From positions 99,913 to 163,912 of the forward strand of contig JAFRXI010000008.1 in the NCBI GenBank assembly GCA_017437755.1: 64,000 nt of DNA, written 5' to 3'. Every line of letters starts with the position of its first letter. Positions within the stretch are counted from its first letter, which is position 1. The stretch comes from Bacteroidales bacterium (lineage in GTDB: Bacteria > Bacteroidota > Bacteroidia > Bacteroidales > UBA932). Positions 1 through 9,648 of this stretch are shown in pieces. A model generated the notes under the pieces. That model searched no databases and had not been told where the DNA came from. It saw only the letters and a program-made list of their open reading frames with translations. The position numbers and the translations under genes were made by a program.

Positions 1-796
1 TCTTGATGAAGTCATAATGGAATATGCCCGGGGTCTTGTGCCCGGCCATGAAAGAGTCGATCCCGGCCTTATAGTACTTCCCGCACTGCCAGATCACCTC
101 CACTCCTTCGCCTCCGGGGCAGCCGTCCTGGATCCATTTCCGCATGGCTTTGTTCAGGGTCCCGCTCCCAAGGCTCCCACCCACTATGAACAGGTGTTTC
201 CTGGCGGGATCCAGGCCGTAGAACGACATGGCCTCGCTTTTCATTTCCGGGGTGGCCGGAGCTGTGAGTTCGCTCCTTATGGGGTTTCCGCTGAGGACTA
301 TCTTTTCCTTGGGGAAGAAGCGTTCCATGCCCTCATAGGCCACGCAGATGCTTCCGACCCTCTTTCCAAGCAGCTTGTTCGTGAGCCCCGCAAAGCCGTT
401 CTGCTCCTGGATAAGGGAGGGGATTCCCATTCCGGTGGCGGCCCACAGCAGGGGAGCACTGGCGTAACCGCCCACACCTATGGCTATGTCGGGCTTGAAT
501 TCGCGGATGACTTTCCGGGCCTTCCTGACGCTGGAAATGACCTTGAAGGGGACGGCCAGGTCGCCGATGATATTCTTCAGGGTGAGCTGTCTCTGCAGGC
601 CTGTGATGGGCAGACCTATGATCTTGAAGCCTGCGGCCGGAACCTTCTCCATCTCCATCTTCCCCTCCGCTCCCACGAACAGGATTTCGTTTTCCGGATT
701 GAGCTCCATCATCTTTCCGGCGATGGAAACGGCAGGGAATATGTGCCCGCCGGTGCCTCCTCCGCTTATTATCATCCGTATTTTCCTATGCTCCAT
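1..796 (-). CDS. murG: MurG, UDP-GlcNAc transferase to lipid I (3' part missing)
   Basis: Translation gives 265 residues of a protein that is usually about 360 long; the C-terminal third lies beyond the left edge. MurG adds GlcNAc from UDP-GlcNAc to lipid I at the inner face of the cytoplasmic membrane, making lipid II. The N-terminal glycine-rich loop GGGTGGH (residues 12-18), the second loop GVGGYAS, the QEQN motif and a GGSLG turn leading into the nucleotide-sugar domain are all visible and are standard for the family. The start ATG lies two bases after the ftsW stop, so translation is probably coupled. Position after ftsW is the usual order in Bacteroidota. Nothing odd is seen in the part present. 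Confidence 0.95.
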   Translation of the reverse strand, partial: MEHRKIRMIISGGGTGGHIFPAVSIAGKMMELNPENEILFVGAEGKMEMEKVPAAGFKIIGLPITGLQRQLTLKNIIGDLAVPFKVISSVRKARKVIREFKPDIAIGVGGYASAPLLWAATGMGIPSLIQEQNGFAGLTNKLLGKRVGSICVAYEGMERFFPKEKIVLSGNPIRSELTAPATPEMKSEAMSFYGLDPARKHLFIVGGSLGSGTLNKAMRKWIQDGCPGGEGVEVIWQCGKYYKAGIDSFMAGHKTPGIFHYDFIK

Positions 797-798
797 GA

Positions 799-2187
799 CT
801 ATATGGTATCTTGAAAATCATTCAGGTCGCTGATGGTGTCGTGAACCTCGTCGCGCGGCCGCTCCTCCTCCCGGACCAGGATCGGCTGGGCATCCCTCTC
901 CTTCCGTTTCATCTTGACCCTGACCATCCGGCTGATGGACAGGATAATTCCGAAGGCGATGCTGAAAACCAGGAACGACGACGCCCCATGGCTTATCATC
1001 GGAAGGGTCTGTCCGGTCTGCGGCACCAGGTGGACGTTTATGGCAATGTGCATTATGGCCTGGGATGAGATAAGGAGTATCAGCCCGGCCACCGCCACCT
1101 TTGCAAAGTAATTGTCGCAGTCCTTGGCTATCATGGCGCCCCTCGCCAGGAGGCTCACGTAAAGAATTATGACGAATATCCCTCCCAGTATACCGTATTC
1201 CTCAACTATGAAGCTGTACATGTAGTCCCCGAATATGACAGGGACCACGTAACGCTGGGTGCTCCTGCCGGGCCCCTTGCCCAGGAGCCCGCCCTCCTTG
1301 ATGGCTATCATGGCGCTCACGGGCTGCTTTTCCTTGTCCAGGGCATCCTGGAAGGCCTTTGAATTCCGGGGGGACGACGTGATTATGGTCATGTTGTCTT
1401 CGCTGCGGTCGTCCACGCGGCCTATTGCGGTCACTATCCTGTCCGAGAGCTTGATCCGGCCTGCGCTGGCCTTGTAAAGTCCCACCACCAGTGCCACGTA
1501 GCCCGCCACCACCAGTGCCAGCAGCGCCACCTCGTTGAGCCTGACTCCTCCCACGTAGATCACCAGGAACATTATCATGGCGAAGAACAGGGTGGAGGAG
1601 GTGCCTCCGTGGAGCATCAGCACACAGATGGATACGATGGGGAAGTATATGTATATGAGCTTCTTCCAGAATGTCCTGGACAGGAACGAGAGCCTCTTGA
1701 ACTTGGTGCTCAGATAGTTCGCCGCGGTGAAGGAATCCTCCCTCAGTGCGTTTACGGCCCAGGCCAGGTACATCACCATGGCCACCTTCACAACCTCGTA
1801 CACATGTATCTGGAGGCCGAACACCTTCAGTATCCTCCAGGCTCCGTTTATCTCTGCGGCGCGGATGACGGGGGTACGGACCTTGGCCACGAGGCACACC
1901 AGCAGCAGCAGCGACACGGCGTACCCCAGCTGTGCAAACAGCCTGAAGAAGCCGATGCTCCTGATGTTATAGCAAGCCGTTATGACCAGCAGTCCCACCA
2001 CCGCTATTATCAGCTGTTCCCTTACTATGGCTATCCTGTCCCCGCCCTGCTCCAGGGCCAGGAGGGGTGTGGATGAAAATACCGACACTATGGACATGAG
2101 TATCAGCAGGATGACGATCATCCAGATGACCTTGTCACCCTCGAACTTGTCCAGGAGTCCCCATATTCCCTTTTCCTTGGCGGCCAT
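799..2187 (-). CDS. ftsW: FtsW, lipid II glycan polymerase of the divisome (SEDS family)
   Basis: A 462-residue polytopic membrane protein of the SEDS family, which polymerises septal peptidoglycan together with the class B penicillin-binding protein encoded upstream (ftsI). About ten hydrophobic segments are visible between residues 20 and 425, followed by a charged cytoplasmic tail rich in Arg, Glu and Asp. The stretch PVIFGDYMYSFIVEEYG near residues 315-332 and the later LPMISHGASSF are typical of the FtsW/RodA C-terminal half. A cluster context with murD and murG favours FtsW over RodA. The gene ends with TAG, which shows that TAG is an ordinary stop in this genome. Confidence 0.93.
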   Translation of the reverse strand: MAAKEKGIWGLLDKFEGDKVIWMIVILLILMSIVSVFSSTPLLALEQGGDRIAIVREQLIIAVVGLLVITACYNIRSIGFFRLFAQLGYAVSLLLLVCLVAKVRTPVIRAAEINGAWRILKVFGLQIHVYEVVKVAMVMYLAWAVNALREDSFTAANYLSTKFKRLSFLSRTFWKKLIYIYFPIVSICVLMLHGGTSSTLFFAMIMFLVIYVGGVRLNEVALLALVVAGYVALVVGLYKASAGRIKLSDRIVTAIGRVDDRSEDNMTIITSSPRNSKAFQDALDKEKQPVSAMIAIKEGGLLGKGPGRSTQRYVVPVIFGDYMYSFIVEEYGILGGIFVIILYVSLLARGAMIAKDCDNYFAKVAVAGLILLISSQAIMHIAINVHLVPQTGQTLPMISHGASSFLVFSIAFGIILSISRMVRVKMKRKERDAQPILVREEERPRDEVHDTISDLNDFQDTI

Positions 2188-2199
2188 AGTGCTTTGATG

Positions 2200-3540
2200 T
2201 TAAAGGTTCCGGACGGCCTCCTTGAACTTGCGTCCCCTGTCCTCGTAGTTCTTGAACAGGTCAAAGCTGGCGCAGCATGGGCTCAGGAGCACCACGTCGC
2301 CTTCCGATGCAAAGCCACTCGCGGCCCTGACCGCTTCCTCGGCACTCCTGGTGTCGGTGATCCTGTCGCTGCCCACTATTCCCTCGAAGGCGGCATGTAT
2401 CTTGGCGTTGTCAACTCCGAGGCAGACGATGGCCTTAACCTTTTCGCGGACCAGGTCGTTGAGGATGCTGTAGTCGTTCCCCTTGTCGGTGCCGCCCACT
2501 ATCCATACCACCGGCCTTTTCTGGCACTCCAGGGCATACCATGCCGAGTCGATGTTGGTGGCCTTGGAATCGTTGATGTAGAGCACGTCCTTTATGCTCA
2601 GGACAGGTTCCAGGCGGTGCTCGATGGGCTCGAATGTGGAGAGGGATTCCCTTATCACCTTGTTGTCGATGCCGGTGGCCTTTGCCGCAAGGGCGGCTGC
2701 CATGGAATTGTAGATGTTGTGCTTTCCGCCCAGGGCCAGTTCCTGGAGGTAGATGTCGGTCTCTTCCTTCTCGTAGCGGAGGACGATCTTGTCCTCCTTG
2801 AGGAAGGCGCCCTGGGATACTTCCTTCTGCTGAGAGAACGGCAGCATCTTGCAGCGGAGGATGATGTTGTCCAGGTGGCGGATGGTTATCTCGTCGTCAC
2901 TGTCAAAGATGAAGCAGTCGTCGGGCGAGAGGTTCTTGGTAATCTTGAACTTTGCCTCCACGTAGTTCTCGAGCTTGTGGTCGTAGCGGTCAAGATGGTC
3001 GGGGGTGATGTTGGTGATGATGGCGATGTCGGGCTTGAAGTCGTACACGTCATCGAGCTGGAAACTGCTGATTTCCAGGACATAATAGTCAAAATGCTCG
3101 GTTGCTACCTGGTATGCGTAGGATTTGCCGATATTGCCTCCGAGGCCCACGTTCAGGCCGGCGTTGCGGAGGAGGTAGTAAATCAGCGACGTGGTTGTGG
3201 TCTTGCCGTTGGAACCGGTGATGCATATCTTCCGGGCCGGGTCGAAGCGGCTCGCGAACTCTATTTCGGAGACGATGTGGGTTCCCTGCGCGCGGAGTTT
3301 CTCCACCATGGGGACGGTGCCGGGAACGCCAGGACTCTTTACCACCTCGTCGGCGTTGAGGATCAGTTCCTCGGTATGGTGGCCCTGTTCAAAGGGGATG
3401 TCCCACTTCCGGAGGGTCTCCGCATAGTCTTCCCTGATCTGTCCGCAGTCGGACAGGAACACGTCAAATCCCTTGACTTTTGCGAGCACCGCGGCCCCGA
3501 CGCCGCTTTCGGCTCCACCCAATACTACTACTCTTGACAT
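2200..3540 (-). CDS. murD: MurD, UDP-MurNAc-L-Ala:D-glutamate ligase
   Basis: A 446-residue cytoplasmic ATP-dependent ligase that adds D-glutamate to UDP-MurNAc-L-alanine. The N-terminal Rossmann-like part begins VVVLGGAESGVGAA. The ATP-binding loop GSNGKTTT is at about residue 109. The central domain has NITPDHLDRY, and the C-terminal domain has the NDSKATN motif found in MurD proteins (around residue 318), which together separate it from MurC, MurE and MurF. Length is normal. It sits 13 bases downstream of mraY and 12 upstream of ftsW in the same transcription unit. Confidence 0.95.
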   Translation of the reverse strand: MSRVVVLGGAESGVGAAVLAKVKGFDVFLSDCGQIREDYAETLRKWDIPFEQGHHTEELILNADEVVKSPGVPGTVPMVEKLRAQGTHIVSEIEFASRFDPARKICITGSNGKTTTTSLIYYLLRNAGLNVGLGGNIGKSYAYQVATEHFDYYVLEISSFQLDDVYDFKPDIAIITNITPDHLDRYDHKLENYVEAKFKITKNLSPDDCFIFDSDDEITIRHLDNIILRCKMLPFSQQKEVSQGAFLKEDKIVLRYEKEETDIYLQELALGGKHNIYNSMAAALAAKATGIDNKVIRESLSTFEPIEHRLEPVLSIKDVLYINDSKATNIDSAWYALECQKRPVVWIVGGTDKGNDYSILNDLVREKVKAIVCLGVDNAKIHAAFEGIVGSDRITDTRSAEEAVRAASGFASEGDVVLLSPCCASFDLFKNYEDRGRKFKEAVRNL

Positions 3541-3553
3541 ATATCTTTCCGTT

Positions 3554-4855
3554 TTATCTTATCTTCAACAATGCGAGCGTGGCCACTGCAAGCAGGATCT
3601 CCACGATCCAGAACCTTGCGGTGATCTTGGCTTCATGATGAGCCCTTACGGGGTTCTGTATAAGGGCTGGTATGCCCTCTTTCTGGAAATGGTGGTGGAG
3701 GGGACTCATCTTGAAGATGCGCCTGCCCTCGCCGTATTTCTTCCGGGTGTATTTGAAATAGCTCCTCTGCATGAGGACCGACAGGCTCTCCACGAAGAAG
3801 ATCCCGCACAGAAGGGGAAGGAGGAGTTCCTTCCGGATCAGCACCGCGCTCACCCCGATGATGCCTCCTATCGCAAGGCTGCCGGTGTCGCCCATGAAGA
3901 CCTGGGCGGGATAGGCGTTGTACCACAGGAAGCCGATCAGGGCCCCCGTGAACGCAGCCATGAAGATGGCGATCTCTCCCGTTCCGGGTATATACATTAT
4001 ATTCAAATAATTGGAATCCAGGATATTGCCGCTGAGCCAGGCCAGCACGCCTATGACCACCCCAACTATGGCCGAAGTCCCTGCGGAGAGGCCGTCAAGG
4101 CCGTCGGTCAGGTTGGTGCCGTTGGAACAGGCGGTTATGACGATCACTATCATGAGCACGTAGATGGCCCATTTTGCATACCAGCCCCAGGTTCCTTTGA
4201 ACGGAGACAGCCACTTGTAGTCGAATTCGTGGTTCTTTACGAACGGGATGGTGGTCTTGGTGCTCTTCACCACGTTCTCCTCCTTGTAGGAGCTGTTGGT
4301 TACGATGGTCTCGGAGTTGACTGTCAGGCCTTCGCCCTGGGCGTTTATCTCCACGGCTGGACTCTGGACCTTTTCGCGGACCACTATGTCCTTGCTCATC
4401 CATACGGCCAGGCCGATTACGAGTCCCAGCAGGAGCTGCGATACCAGTTTTCCCTTCTCGCTCATGCCCTCCTTGTTGTGCTTGAACACCTTGATGTAGT
4501 CGTCGGCGAAGCCCAGCCCACCGCACCACAGGGTGCTCAGGAGGAGTAGCTGCACGTAGATGTTGGTGAGGTCGCAGAACAGCAGGGCCCCGGTCAGGAT
4601 GGAAAGGAGGATGATGATTCCGCCCATGGTGGGGGTACCCTTCTTCTCTACCTGTCCCTGGAGTCCGAGGTCGCGGATCGTTTCCCCGATCTGCTTGAAC
4701 TGCAGCCAGGAAATAATCTTCTTGCCCGCGAAGAGGGCTACGAGGATGGCGGTCACGCTTGCGAGTACAGCCCTGAACGACAGGTAGTGCATCAGGCGCT
4801 GGCCCGGGAGGTCCCATCCGAGGGAATCGAAATACTGGAACAGGTGATAGAACAT
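3554..4855 (-). CDS. mraY: MraY, phospho-MurNAc-pentapeptide transferase
   Basis: A 433-residue integral membrane enzyme that moves phospho-MurNAc-pentapeptide from UDP to undecaprenyl phosphate, forming lipid I. About ten membrane segments are visible. Family signatures include GTPTMGG near residue 75, the loop NLTDGLDGL at about 246, the NAYPAQVFMGDTGSL stretch near 315 and the histidine motif PLHHHF near 393. It is longer than the E. coli protein (360) because of a polar insert of about 60 residues at roughly 165-235 between membrane segments. From general knowledge such an insert is common in Bacteroidota MraY. Confidence 0.95.
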   Translation of the reverse strand: MFYHLFQYFDSLGWDLPGQRLMHYLSFRAVLASVTAILVALFAGKKIISWLQFKQIGETIRDLGLQGQVEKKGTPTMGGIIILLSILTGALLFCDLTNIYVQLLLLSTLWCGGLGFADDYIKVFKHNKEGMSEKGKLVSQLLLGLVIGLAVWMSKDIVVREKVQSPAVEINAQGEGLTVNSETIVTNSSYKEENVVKSTKTTIPFVKNHEFDYKWLSPFKGTWGWYAKWAIYVLMIVIVITACSNGTNLTDGLDGLSAGTSAIVGVVIGVLAWLSGNILDSNYLNIMYIPGTGEIAIFMAAFTGALIGFLWYNAYPAQVFMGDTGSLAIGGIIGVSAVLIRKELLLPLLCGIFFVESLSVLMQRSYFKYTRKKYGEGRRIFKMSPLHHHFQKEGIPALIQNPVRAHHEAKITARFWIVEILLAVATLALLKIR

Positions 4856-4858
4856 CGG

Positions 4859-6322
4859 TTAAAGGTTTTGTATCTGGTTGAACACGTCTTTTACTATCTC
4901 TTTTTCGTCAAAATGGCGCTTTTCGGTACCGATTATCTGGTAGTCTTCATGGCCCTTCCCCGCCAGGAGCACGGTGCCGCCGGGAGCCGCTGTCATGATG
5001 GCGGTCCGGATGGCCTCCTTGCGGTCGGCGATGAACAGGGCCCTGGCAAGACCCCTGGGCGAGAATCCCTTGCGGATGTCGTCCATTATGTCTTCGGTAC
5101 GTTCGGTGCGGCTGTTGTCGGAGGTTACAATGATCCGGTCGGCGCCCTTTTCGGCTATGGCGGCCATTTCCGGACGTTTTGTGGCGTCGCGGTCGCCCCC
5201 GCACCCGAACAGGCAGGTGAGCTGCTTGCCGGGAGATATTGCCCTGAGGGTGCCGAGGACGTTCTCCAGGGCGTCGGGGGTATGGGCGTAGTCGATTATC
5301 ACGGAAATTCCGCCCGGGCCGGAGAGGTTCTCGAGCCTCCCCGGGGCCGAAGCCAGGGTGGAGATGCCTATAAGGGTTTCGGTGGGATCAGCCCCGAGGC
5401 AGACAGCGGTGGTGTATATCGCAAGTATGTTGTATGCGTTGTGCGCTCCGATCAGCCTTGTCCAGGCCTCCCTGCCGTCGATGTTGAGGAGCATCCCGTC
5501 AAAGCTCTGCTCCAATATCCTGCAGGTATGGTCGGCCATGGCACGGCATGAGTAGGTGACCACCTGTGCTGCAGTGTTCTGGACCATGACCAGGCCGTTC
5601 CTGTCGTCGGTGTTGACAATAGCAAATGCGTCCTTGCCCAGCGAGTCGAAGAAGAGTTTCTTGCAGCGCAGGTACTCGGCGAAGGTCTTGTGGTAGTCCA
5701 GGTGGTCGTGGGTGAGATTGGAGAAGATGCCCGCCTTGAAGCGGAGTCCCGCCACCCTTTCCTGCTCCATGCCTATGGAGCTGACCTCCATGAAGCAGTA
5801 TTGGCAGCCGGCCTCCACCATCCTGGCCAGGAGCGAGTTTATGGTTACGGGGTCGGAGGTGGTGTTGGTGGTCTCGGTCCTTTTTCCGCCCACGTAGTTG
5901 GCGATGGTGGAAAGGAGGCCGCATTCGTATCCCAGGCCCTTGAAAAGGTTGTAGAGCAGGGTGACGGTGGTGGTCTTTCCGTTGGTTCCGGTTATGCCCA
6001 CCAGTACCAGCTTCTCCGACGGATTTCCGTAGAAGTTGGATGCCATGATGGCCAGGGCGTGACGCGAACGTTCCACCTTGACGAAGGTGACTCCCTGGAC
6101 GGGAACCACTTCGTCGCTTTCGTACACAACTGCCGACGCTCCGGCTTCCACCGCCTTGCCTATGAACAGGTGCCCGTCGGAAGAGAATCCCTTCACTGCC
6201 ACGAAGAGGCTTCCCGGAACTACTTTCCTGGAATCTCCGGTAATGGAACTTACCGGAATCCCCAGTGGACCGCTCACCTTTACGACACCGCTGTCTTGAA
6301 TTATATCTTTAAGTGTAATCAT
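4859..6322 (-). CDS. murE: MurE, UDP-MurNAc-tripeptide synthetase
   Basis: A 487-residue Mur ligase that adds the third amino acid of the stem peptide, most likely meso-diaminopimelate as in other Bacteroidota. The ATP loop GTNGKTT is at about residue 111. The middle domain carries NLTHDHLDYH and the C-terminal domain has the GCGGDRD turn. The substrate-selecting motif, normally D-N-P-R in meso-DAP enzymes, reads DNSR here (bases 5108-5119). The Arg that contacts the DAP carboxylate is kept and only the Pro is changed. Its start overlaps the end of ftsI by four bases. Confidence 0.94.
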   Translation of the reverse strand: MITLKDIIQDSGVVKVSGPLGIPVSSITGDSRKVVPGSLFVAVKGFSSDGHLFIGKAVEAGASAVVYESDEVVPVQGVTFVKVERSRHALAIMASNFYGNPSEKLVLVGITGTNGKTTTVTLLYNLFKGLGYECGLLSTIANYVGGKRTETTNTTSDPVTINSLLARMVEAGCQYCFMEVSSIGMEQERVAGLRFKAGIFSNLTHDHLDYHKTFAEYLRCKKLFFDSLGKDAFAIVNTDDRNGLVMVQNTAAQVVTYSCRAMADHTCRILEQSFDGMLLNIDGREAWTRLIGAHNAYNILAIYTTAVCLGADPTETLIGISTLASAPGRLENLSGPGGISVIIDYAHTPDALENVLGTLRAISPGKQLTCLFGCGGDRDATKRPEMAAIAEKGADRIIVTSDNSRTERTEDIMDDIRKGFSPRGLARALFIADRKEAIRTAIMTAAPGGTVLLAGKGHEDYQIIGTEKRHFDEKEIVKDVFNQIQNL

Positions 6323-8430
6323 TTCAAAATCAGTTTTATTGGCTCTTTGCCCGAAGGCTTGGCTCCAGGAGCGGGGCTTTGCGATACAACGTGGCCGCTG
6401 CCCTCGTAAGTGCAGGCGAATCCGCTGTTCTCAATTGTATACATGGCGTCCTTCAGTCCCATTCCCTTCACGTCGGGAACCGTCCCGTTGGTGGTTACGG
6501 CGTCCCTCCGCGTCATTTTGGGCATGGGCTTGGTCCTGGTTATGGACTCGCTCCAGTCCTCTTCCAGGGCGTATATGCTGTCCACGATGTCCCTTACTAC
6601 CAGCGCGGGAGTGGTCCCCCCGTAGAAACTGGTATGGGACAGGGTGGAATATACAGTCACGAGTATGGTGTACTTGGGATTGTCCGCCGGGAAGAATCCC
6701 ACGAAGGTTCCCTGGTTCTTTTTCCTGCCGGACTCGTCGTGGTAGGCGTCGCCCTTGCGTGGTTTTTCCGACGGCGAGAGTACCACCTGTGCGGTTCCGG
6801 TCTTTCCGGCCACCGGGAGCCTGGCGCTTTTGAGCCTTGTGGCGGTGCCTTCCTCGGTGACGGCACGCAGGGCCCTCGTAAGGGTGTCTGCGGTGGCCCT
6901 TGAACATACCAGGGCAAGCACCGTGGGACCGTATTTCTTCTTTACCACTCCGTTTTTCTCTATGTCCTCCACCAGGTACGGTTTCATCATCCTGCCCTTG
7001 TTGGCGATGGAATTGTAGAAAGTCAGGACGTGGAGTGGCGTTACGGCGATGGAGTATCCGTATGCGGCGGTGCCCAGGGTGGTGCGGCTCCAGCCCGGTG
7101 ACGACGGGGTGGTGACCTGCGGCCTGCCAAGTCCCTGGAGGTCGAAGTCGAAGGTGTCGCCCAGGCGGTAGTTGTAGATCTTGTTGAAGAATTCCTGGGG
7201 GTGGGGGCCGTAGTACTTGGTGGCCAGGTAGGTGAACACGTAGTTCGAGGATATCTCAAAGCCGTGCCTGACGGTTATCTCGTTCTTTCCGGTGGCCCTT
7301 TCATAATCGCCGATATGGAGGTCGGTGTTGTAGTAGGGGATTACGCCGTGGTTGGTGGGGATGGTTTCCTCCAGGCTCTTTACGTATCCGTCTTCCACCA
7401 GCGACATCAGCGTGACGGTCTTGAATACGGAGCCCTGCTCTCCCACCTGTCCGATGGCGAGGTTGAGCCGTTCCTGGAGGGGACTGCCCTCGGTGGTGTC
7501 CCTCTGGAGGTTGACCATCGCCCTTATGGCACCTGTGGAAACGTCCATCACCATTGCGCAGGCGCCCTGGATACGGGGCTCTTCGCCCACCCTGTCGCGG
7601 AGGGCCTTGTCGGCGATGTCCTGTATGTCTATGTCAAGAGTGGTCCTCACGTCCATTCCGTCGACAGCCTTCACCGAGGTGCTGTCGTAGTTGTGGATCA
7701 TCTTCCGGTCATCGGTGACCTTGAGCCATTCGTACCCTTCCTTTCCGTGAAGTTCGTAGTCGAATTTCCCCTCGATGCCTATCCTGTTGTTCCCGTTGGA
7801 GCGGGAGTTGTCCTTAACGTAGCCTATCACCCTTCTGGCAAGCTGGCCGTAAGGATACTGCCGGCTGTCCCGTGTCTCCACTATTATCCCGCCCTTGTTC
7901 GGACCCTCTGAGAACAGGGGTAAAGCCTTGACTTTCTGTAGTTTGCTATGTCCGATGGGATAGCCTATCCTTACATATCGGCTGCCTTTGTCGCGCCCCT
8001 GGATGATAAGGTCGTAGTACTGCCTGGCGGTTTTGTCGCCGTAAACGGAGGCGAGCCCTTCGGCGAGCGGCAGGGCCTTTTCCCTCCACTGGGCCTCCAG
8101 GGCGGTTCCGTTCTTCTTGTCGTCGGCGTAGACCCCTTTCCTGACGGTGCAGTCCATGTAGACCTGGTAGAGGGGGGTGGAGATGGCCAGCAGCCTTCCG
8201 TCGCGCGCGAGGATCGAACCCCTGACGGGGATGTCGATCCGCTTCTCGTTCTTTGGCTTGAACAGCCAGGCTACCTTGGGGTCCACGTCCCAGACCAGCT
8301 GTATCCATACCATCTTGGCCACGATTACTACCGAAATGACCAGGAAGGCGGCATAGAAGAGGGTCAGGATCACGCTGACCCTGTCCCTGTCCTTGAGGAT
8401 GGTTTCCTTTATTTCCTTCTTCCTTGCCAT
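6319..8430 (-). CDS. ftsI: FtsI-type class B penicillin-binding protein with PASTA tail
   Basis: A 703-residue septal transpeptidase. A short cytoplasmic N-terminus is followed by one membrane anchor (about residues 20-45), a PBP dimerisation domain (about 65-240) and a transpeptidase domain. Catalytic motifs are S334-V-F-K337, S394-S-N396 and K543-T-G-T546. A single PASTA domain occupies about residues 650-703 (begins VPDVKGM). It crosslinks septal peptidoglycan as partner of FtsW. The gene directly follows the ftsL-like stop with no spacer and overlaps murE by four bases. PASTA-bearing FtsI proteins are usual in this phylum. Confidence 0.93.
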   Translation of the reverse strand: MARKKEIKETILKDRDRVSVILTLFYAAFLVISVVIVAKMVWIQLVWDVDPKVAWLFKPKNEKRIDIPVRGSILARDGRLLAISTPLYQVYMDCTVRKGVYADDKKNGTALEAQWREKALPLAEGLASVYGDKTARQYYDLIIQGRDKGSRYVRIGYPIGHSKLQKVKALPLFSEGPNKGGIIVETRDSRQYPYGQLARRVIGYVKDNSRSNGNNRIGIEGKFDYELHGKEGYEWLKVTDDRKMIHNYDSTSVKAVDGMDVRTTLDIDIQDIADKALRDRVGEEPRIQGACAMVMDVSTGAIRAMVNLQRDTTEGSPLQERLNLAIGQVGEQGSVFKTVTLMSLVEDGYVKSLEETIPTNHGVIPYYNTDLHIGDYERATGKNEITVRHGFEISSNYVFTYLATKYYGPHPQEFFNKIYNYRLGDTFDFDLQGLGRPQVTTPSSPGWSRTTLGTAAYGYSIAVTPLHVLTFYNSIANKGRMMKPYLVEDIEKNGVVKKKYGPTVLALVCSRATADTLTRALRAVTEEGTATRLKSARLPVAGKTGTAQVVLSPSEKPRKGDAYHDESGRKKNQGTFVGFFPADNPKYTILVTVYSTLSHTSFYGGTTPALVVRDIVDSIYALEEDWSESITRTKPMPKMTRRDAVTTNGTVPDVKGMGLKDAMYTIENSGFACTYEGSGHVVSQSPAPGAKPSGKEPIKLILK

Positions 8431-8769
8431 TTACTGCTTCTTCCTTATGACGGTAGCCGGTTTTTCGGGTACTCCCACTTCCGAGCCCAGCTTCTCAAGC
8501 GTTCCGCTGACCGTGGACACGCGGTTCAGCTTGACCAGTTCGGAGGTCTTTTCCGCATGGTATATTTCAAGGCTGCGGAGTTCCGCCTTGCCTTTTTCAA
8601 GCCTGGTGAGGGTGGTGTCGATCTTCATGCTCAGCCATATGCTCAGCCATACCAGGAGGAATGTGTAAAGTATGTGCATGAAATACTTGTCCACCCTCAT
8701 CCTGAGGAGGAATTCCCCCTTGAAGATGGCCTTGAGGCTGTTTTTCAGGAAAGTCATAAACCGCTTCAT
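8431..8769 (-). CDS. FtsL-like small divisome membrane protein
   Basis: A 112-residue protein with a basic N-terminus, one membrane segment (about residues 31-48) and a following heptad-like region (about 50-90, rich in Leu, Glu and Lys) that looks like a periplasmic coiled coil. Size, topology and location between rsmH and ftsI match FtsL, the bitopic partner of FtsQ and FtsB in the divisome. Sequence similarity within this family is weak, so the call rests on topology and gene order. The start ATG overlaps the rsmH stop (ATGA). The tail is basic (RKKQ). Confidence 0.8.
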   Translation of the reverse strand: MKRFMTFLKNSLKAIFKGEFLLRMRVDKYFMHILYTFLLVWLSIWLSMKIDTTLTRLEKGKAELRSLEIYHAEKTSELVKLNRVSTVSGTLEKLGSEVGVPEKPATVIRKKQ

Positions 8770-9635
8770 TCCGCTTCCCCCTCCTTCAGGGCGATCCTGA
8801 GTTTTGCACTGCGGGCGCGGGTATTCTCTGAAATCTCCTCTTCCGACGGCAGCATGGGCTTCTTGACCAGCGGTTTGAGCGGTGCTGTCCGCATGAAATT
8901 CTTCACCATCCTGTCCTCGAGGCTGTGGTAGGTTATCACCACAAGGCGTCCGCCCTCCTTCAGGGCCTCTGCGGCCCCTTCCAGGAATTTTTCCAGGGAG
9001 CGCATCTCGGCGTTGACCTCTATGCGGAGGGCCTGGTAAATCTTGGGAAGGATCTTGTGCGAGATGTTTTCCGGAATGGCTTCGCCGATGGCGCGGCCCA
9101 GGTCTCCGGTGGTGAGGATGGGGGAGGCGAGCCTTGCCTTTACTATGAGGCGGGCTATCCTTGAAGCGCCGTCGACCTCGCCCCACATCCTGAGGATCCT
9201 TTCCAGCGACTTCTCGTCGTAGGAGTTCACGATGTCGGCGGCAGTGCGGCCGGAGGTGTTGTCCATCCTCATGTCCAGGGGAGCGTCAAAGCGGAAGGAA
9301 AATCCCCTTCCGGCAGTGTCGAACTGGTGCGAGGATACTCCGAGGTCGGCCAGGATGCCGTCGAATCCGTCCTTGATTCCAAGATAAAGGCGATAGTTCT
9401 GGATGTACCGGAAGTTGTTGTGTATGAGGGTGAGCCTCTGGTCCGGTATCCTGTTTGACAGTGCTTCGCCGTCACGATCGAAGGCGATGACGCGTCCGCC
9501 ATCGTTTAAGCGTGAAAGTATATGTGCGGTGTGCCCACCGCCTCCGAAAGTGGCGTCGGCATATATTCCTGAAGGGTTTCCTACGAGGGCTGAAACGCTC
9601 TCATGGAGCATTACGGGAGTATGGTACTGAGACAT
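8766..9635 (-). CDS. rsmH: RsmH (MraW), 16S rRNA C1402 N4-methyltransferase
   Basis: A 289-residue SAM-dependent methyltransferase acting on 16S rRNA position C1402. It begins HTPVMLHESV, as in the family. The SAM-binding loop TFGGGGHT is at about residues 29-36, the motif ILADLGVSSHQ at about 94-104, and the C-terminal part carries VVITYHSLEDR and the final NTRARSAKLR stretch. Length is slightly below the usual 300-310. It lies 13 bases after mraZ and overlaps the ftsL-like gene by four bases. Confidence 0.96.
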   Translation of the reverse strand: MSQYHTPVMLHESVSALVGNPSGIYADATFGGGGHTAHILSRLNDGGRVIAFDRDGEALSNRIPDQRLTLIHNNFRYIQNYRLYLGIKDGFDGILADLGVSSHQFDTAGRGFSFRFDAPLDMRMDNTSGRTAADIVNSYDEKSLERILRMWGEVDGASRIARLIVKARLASPILTTGDLGRAIGEAIPENISHKILPKIYQALRIEVNAEMRSLEKFLEGAAEALKEGGRLVVITYHSLEDRMVKNFMRTAPLKPLVKKPMLPSEEEISENTRARSAKLRIALKEGEAE

Positions 9636-9648
9636 TGCGGCCCTCCCG

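Noticed and set aside
2194-3537. 447-codon open frame antisense to murD
   Set aside because: It mirrors murD codon by codon, has no family motifs, and is expected by chance opposite GC-rich genes with few rare codons.
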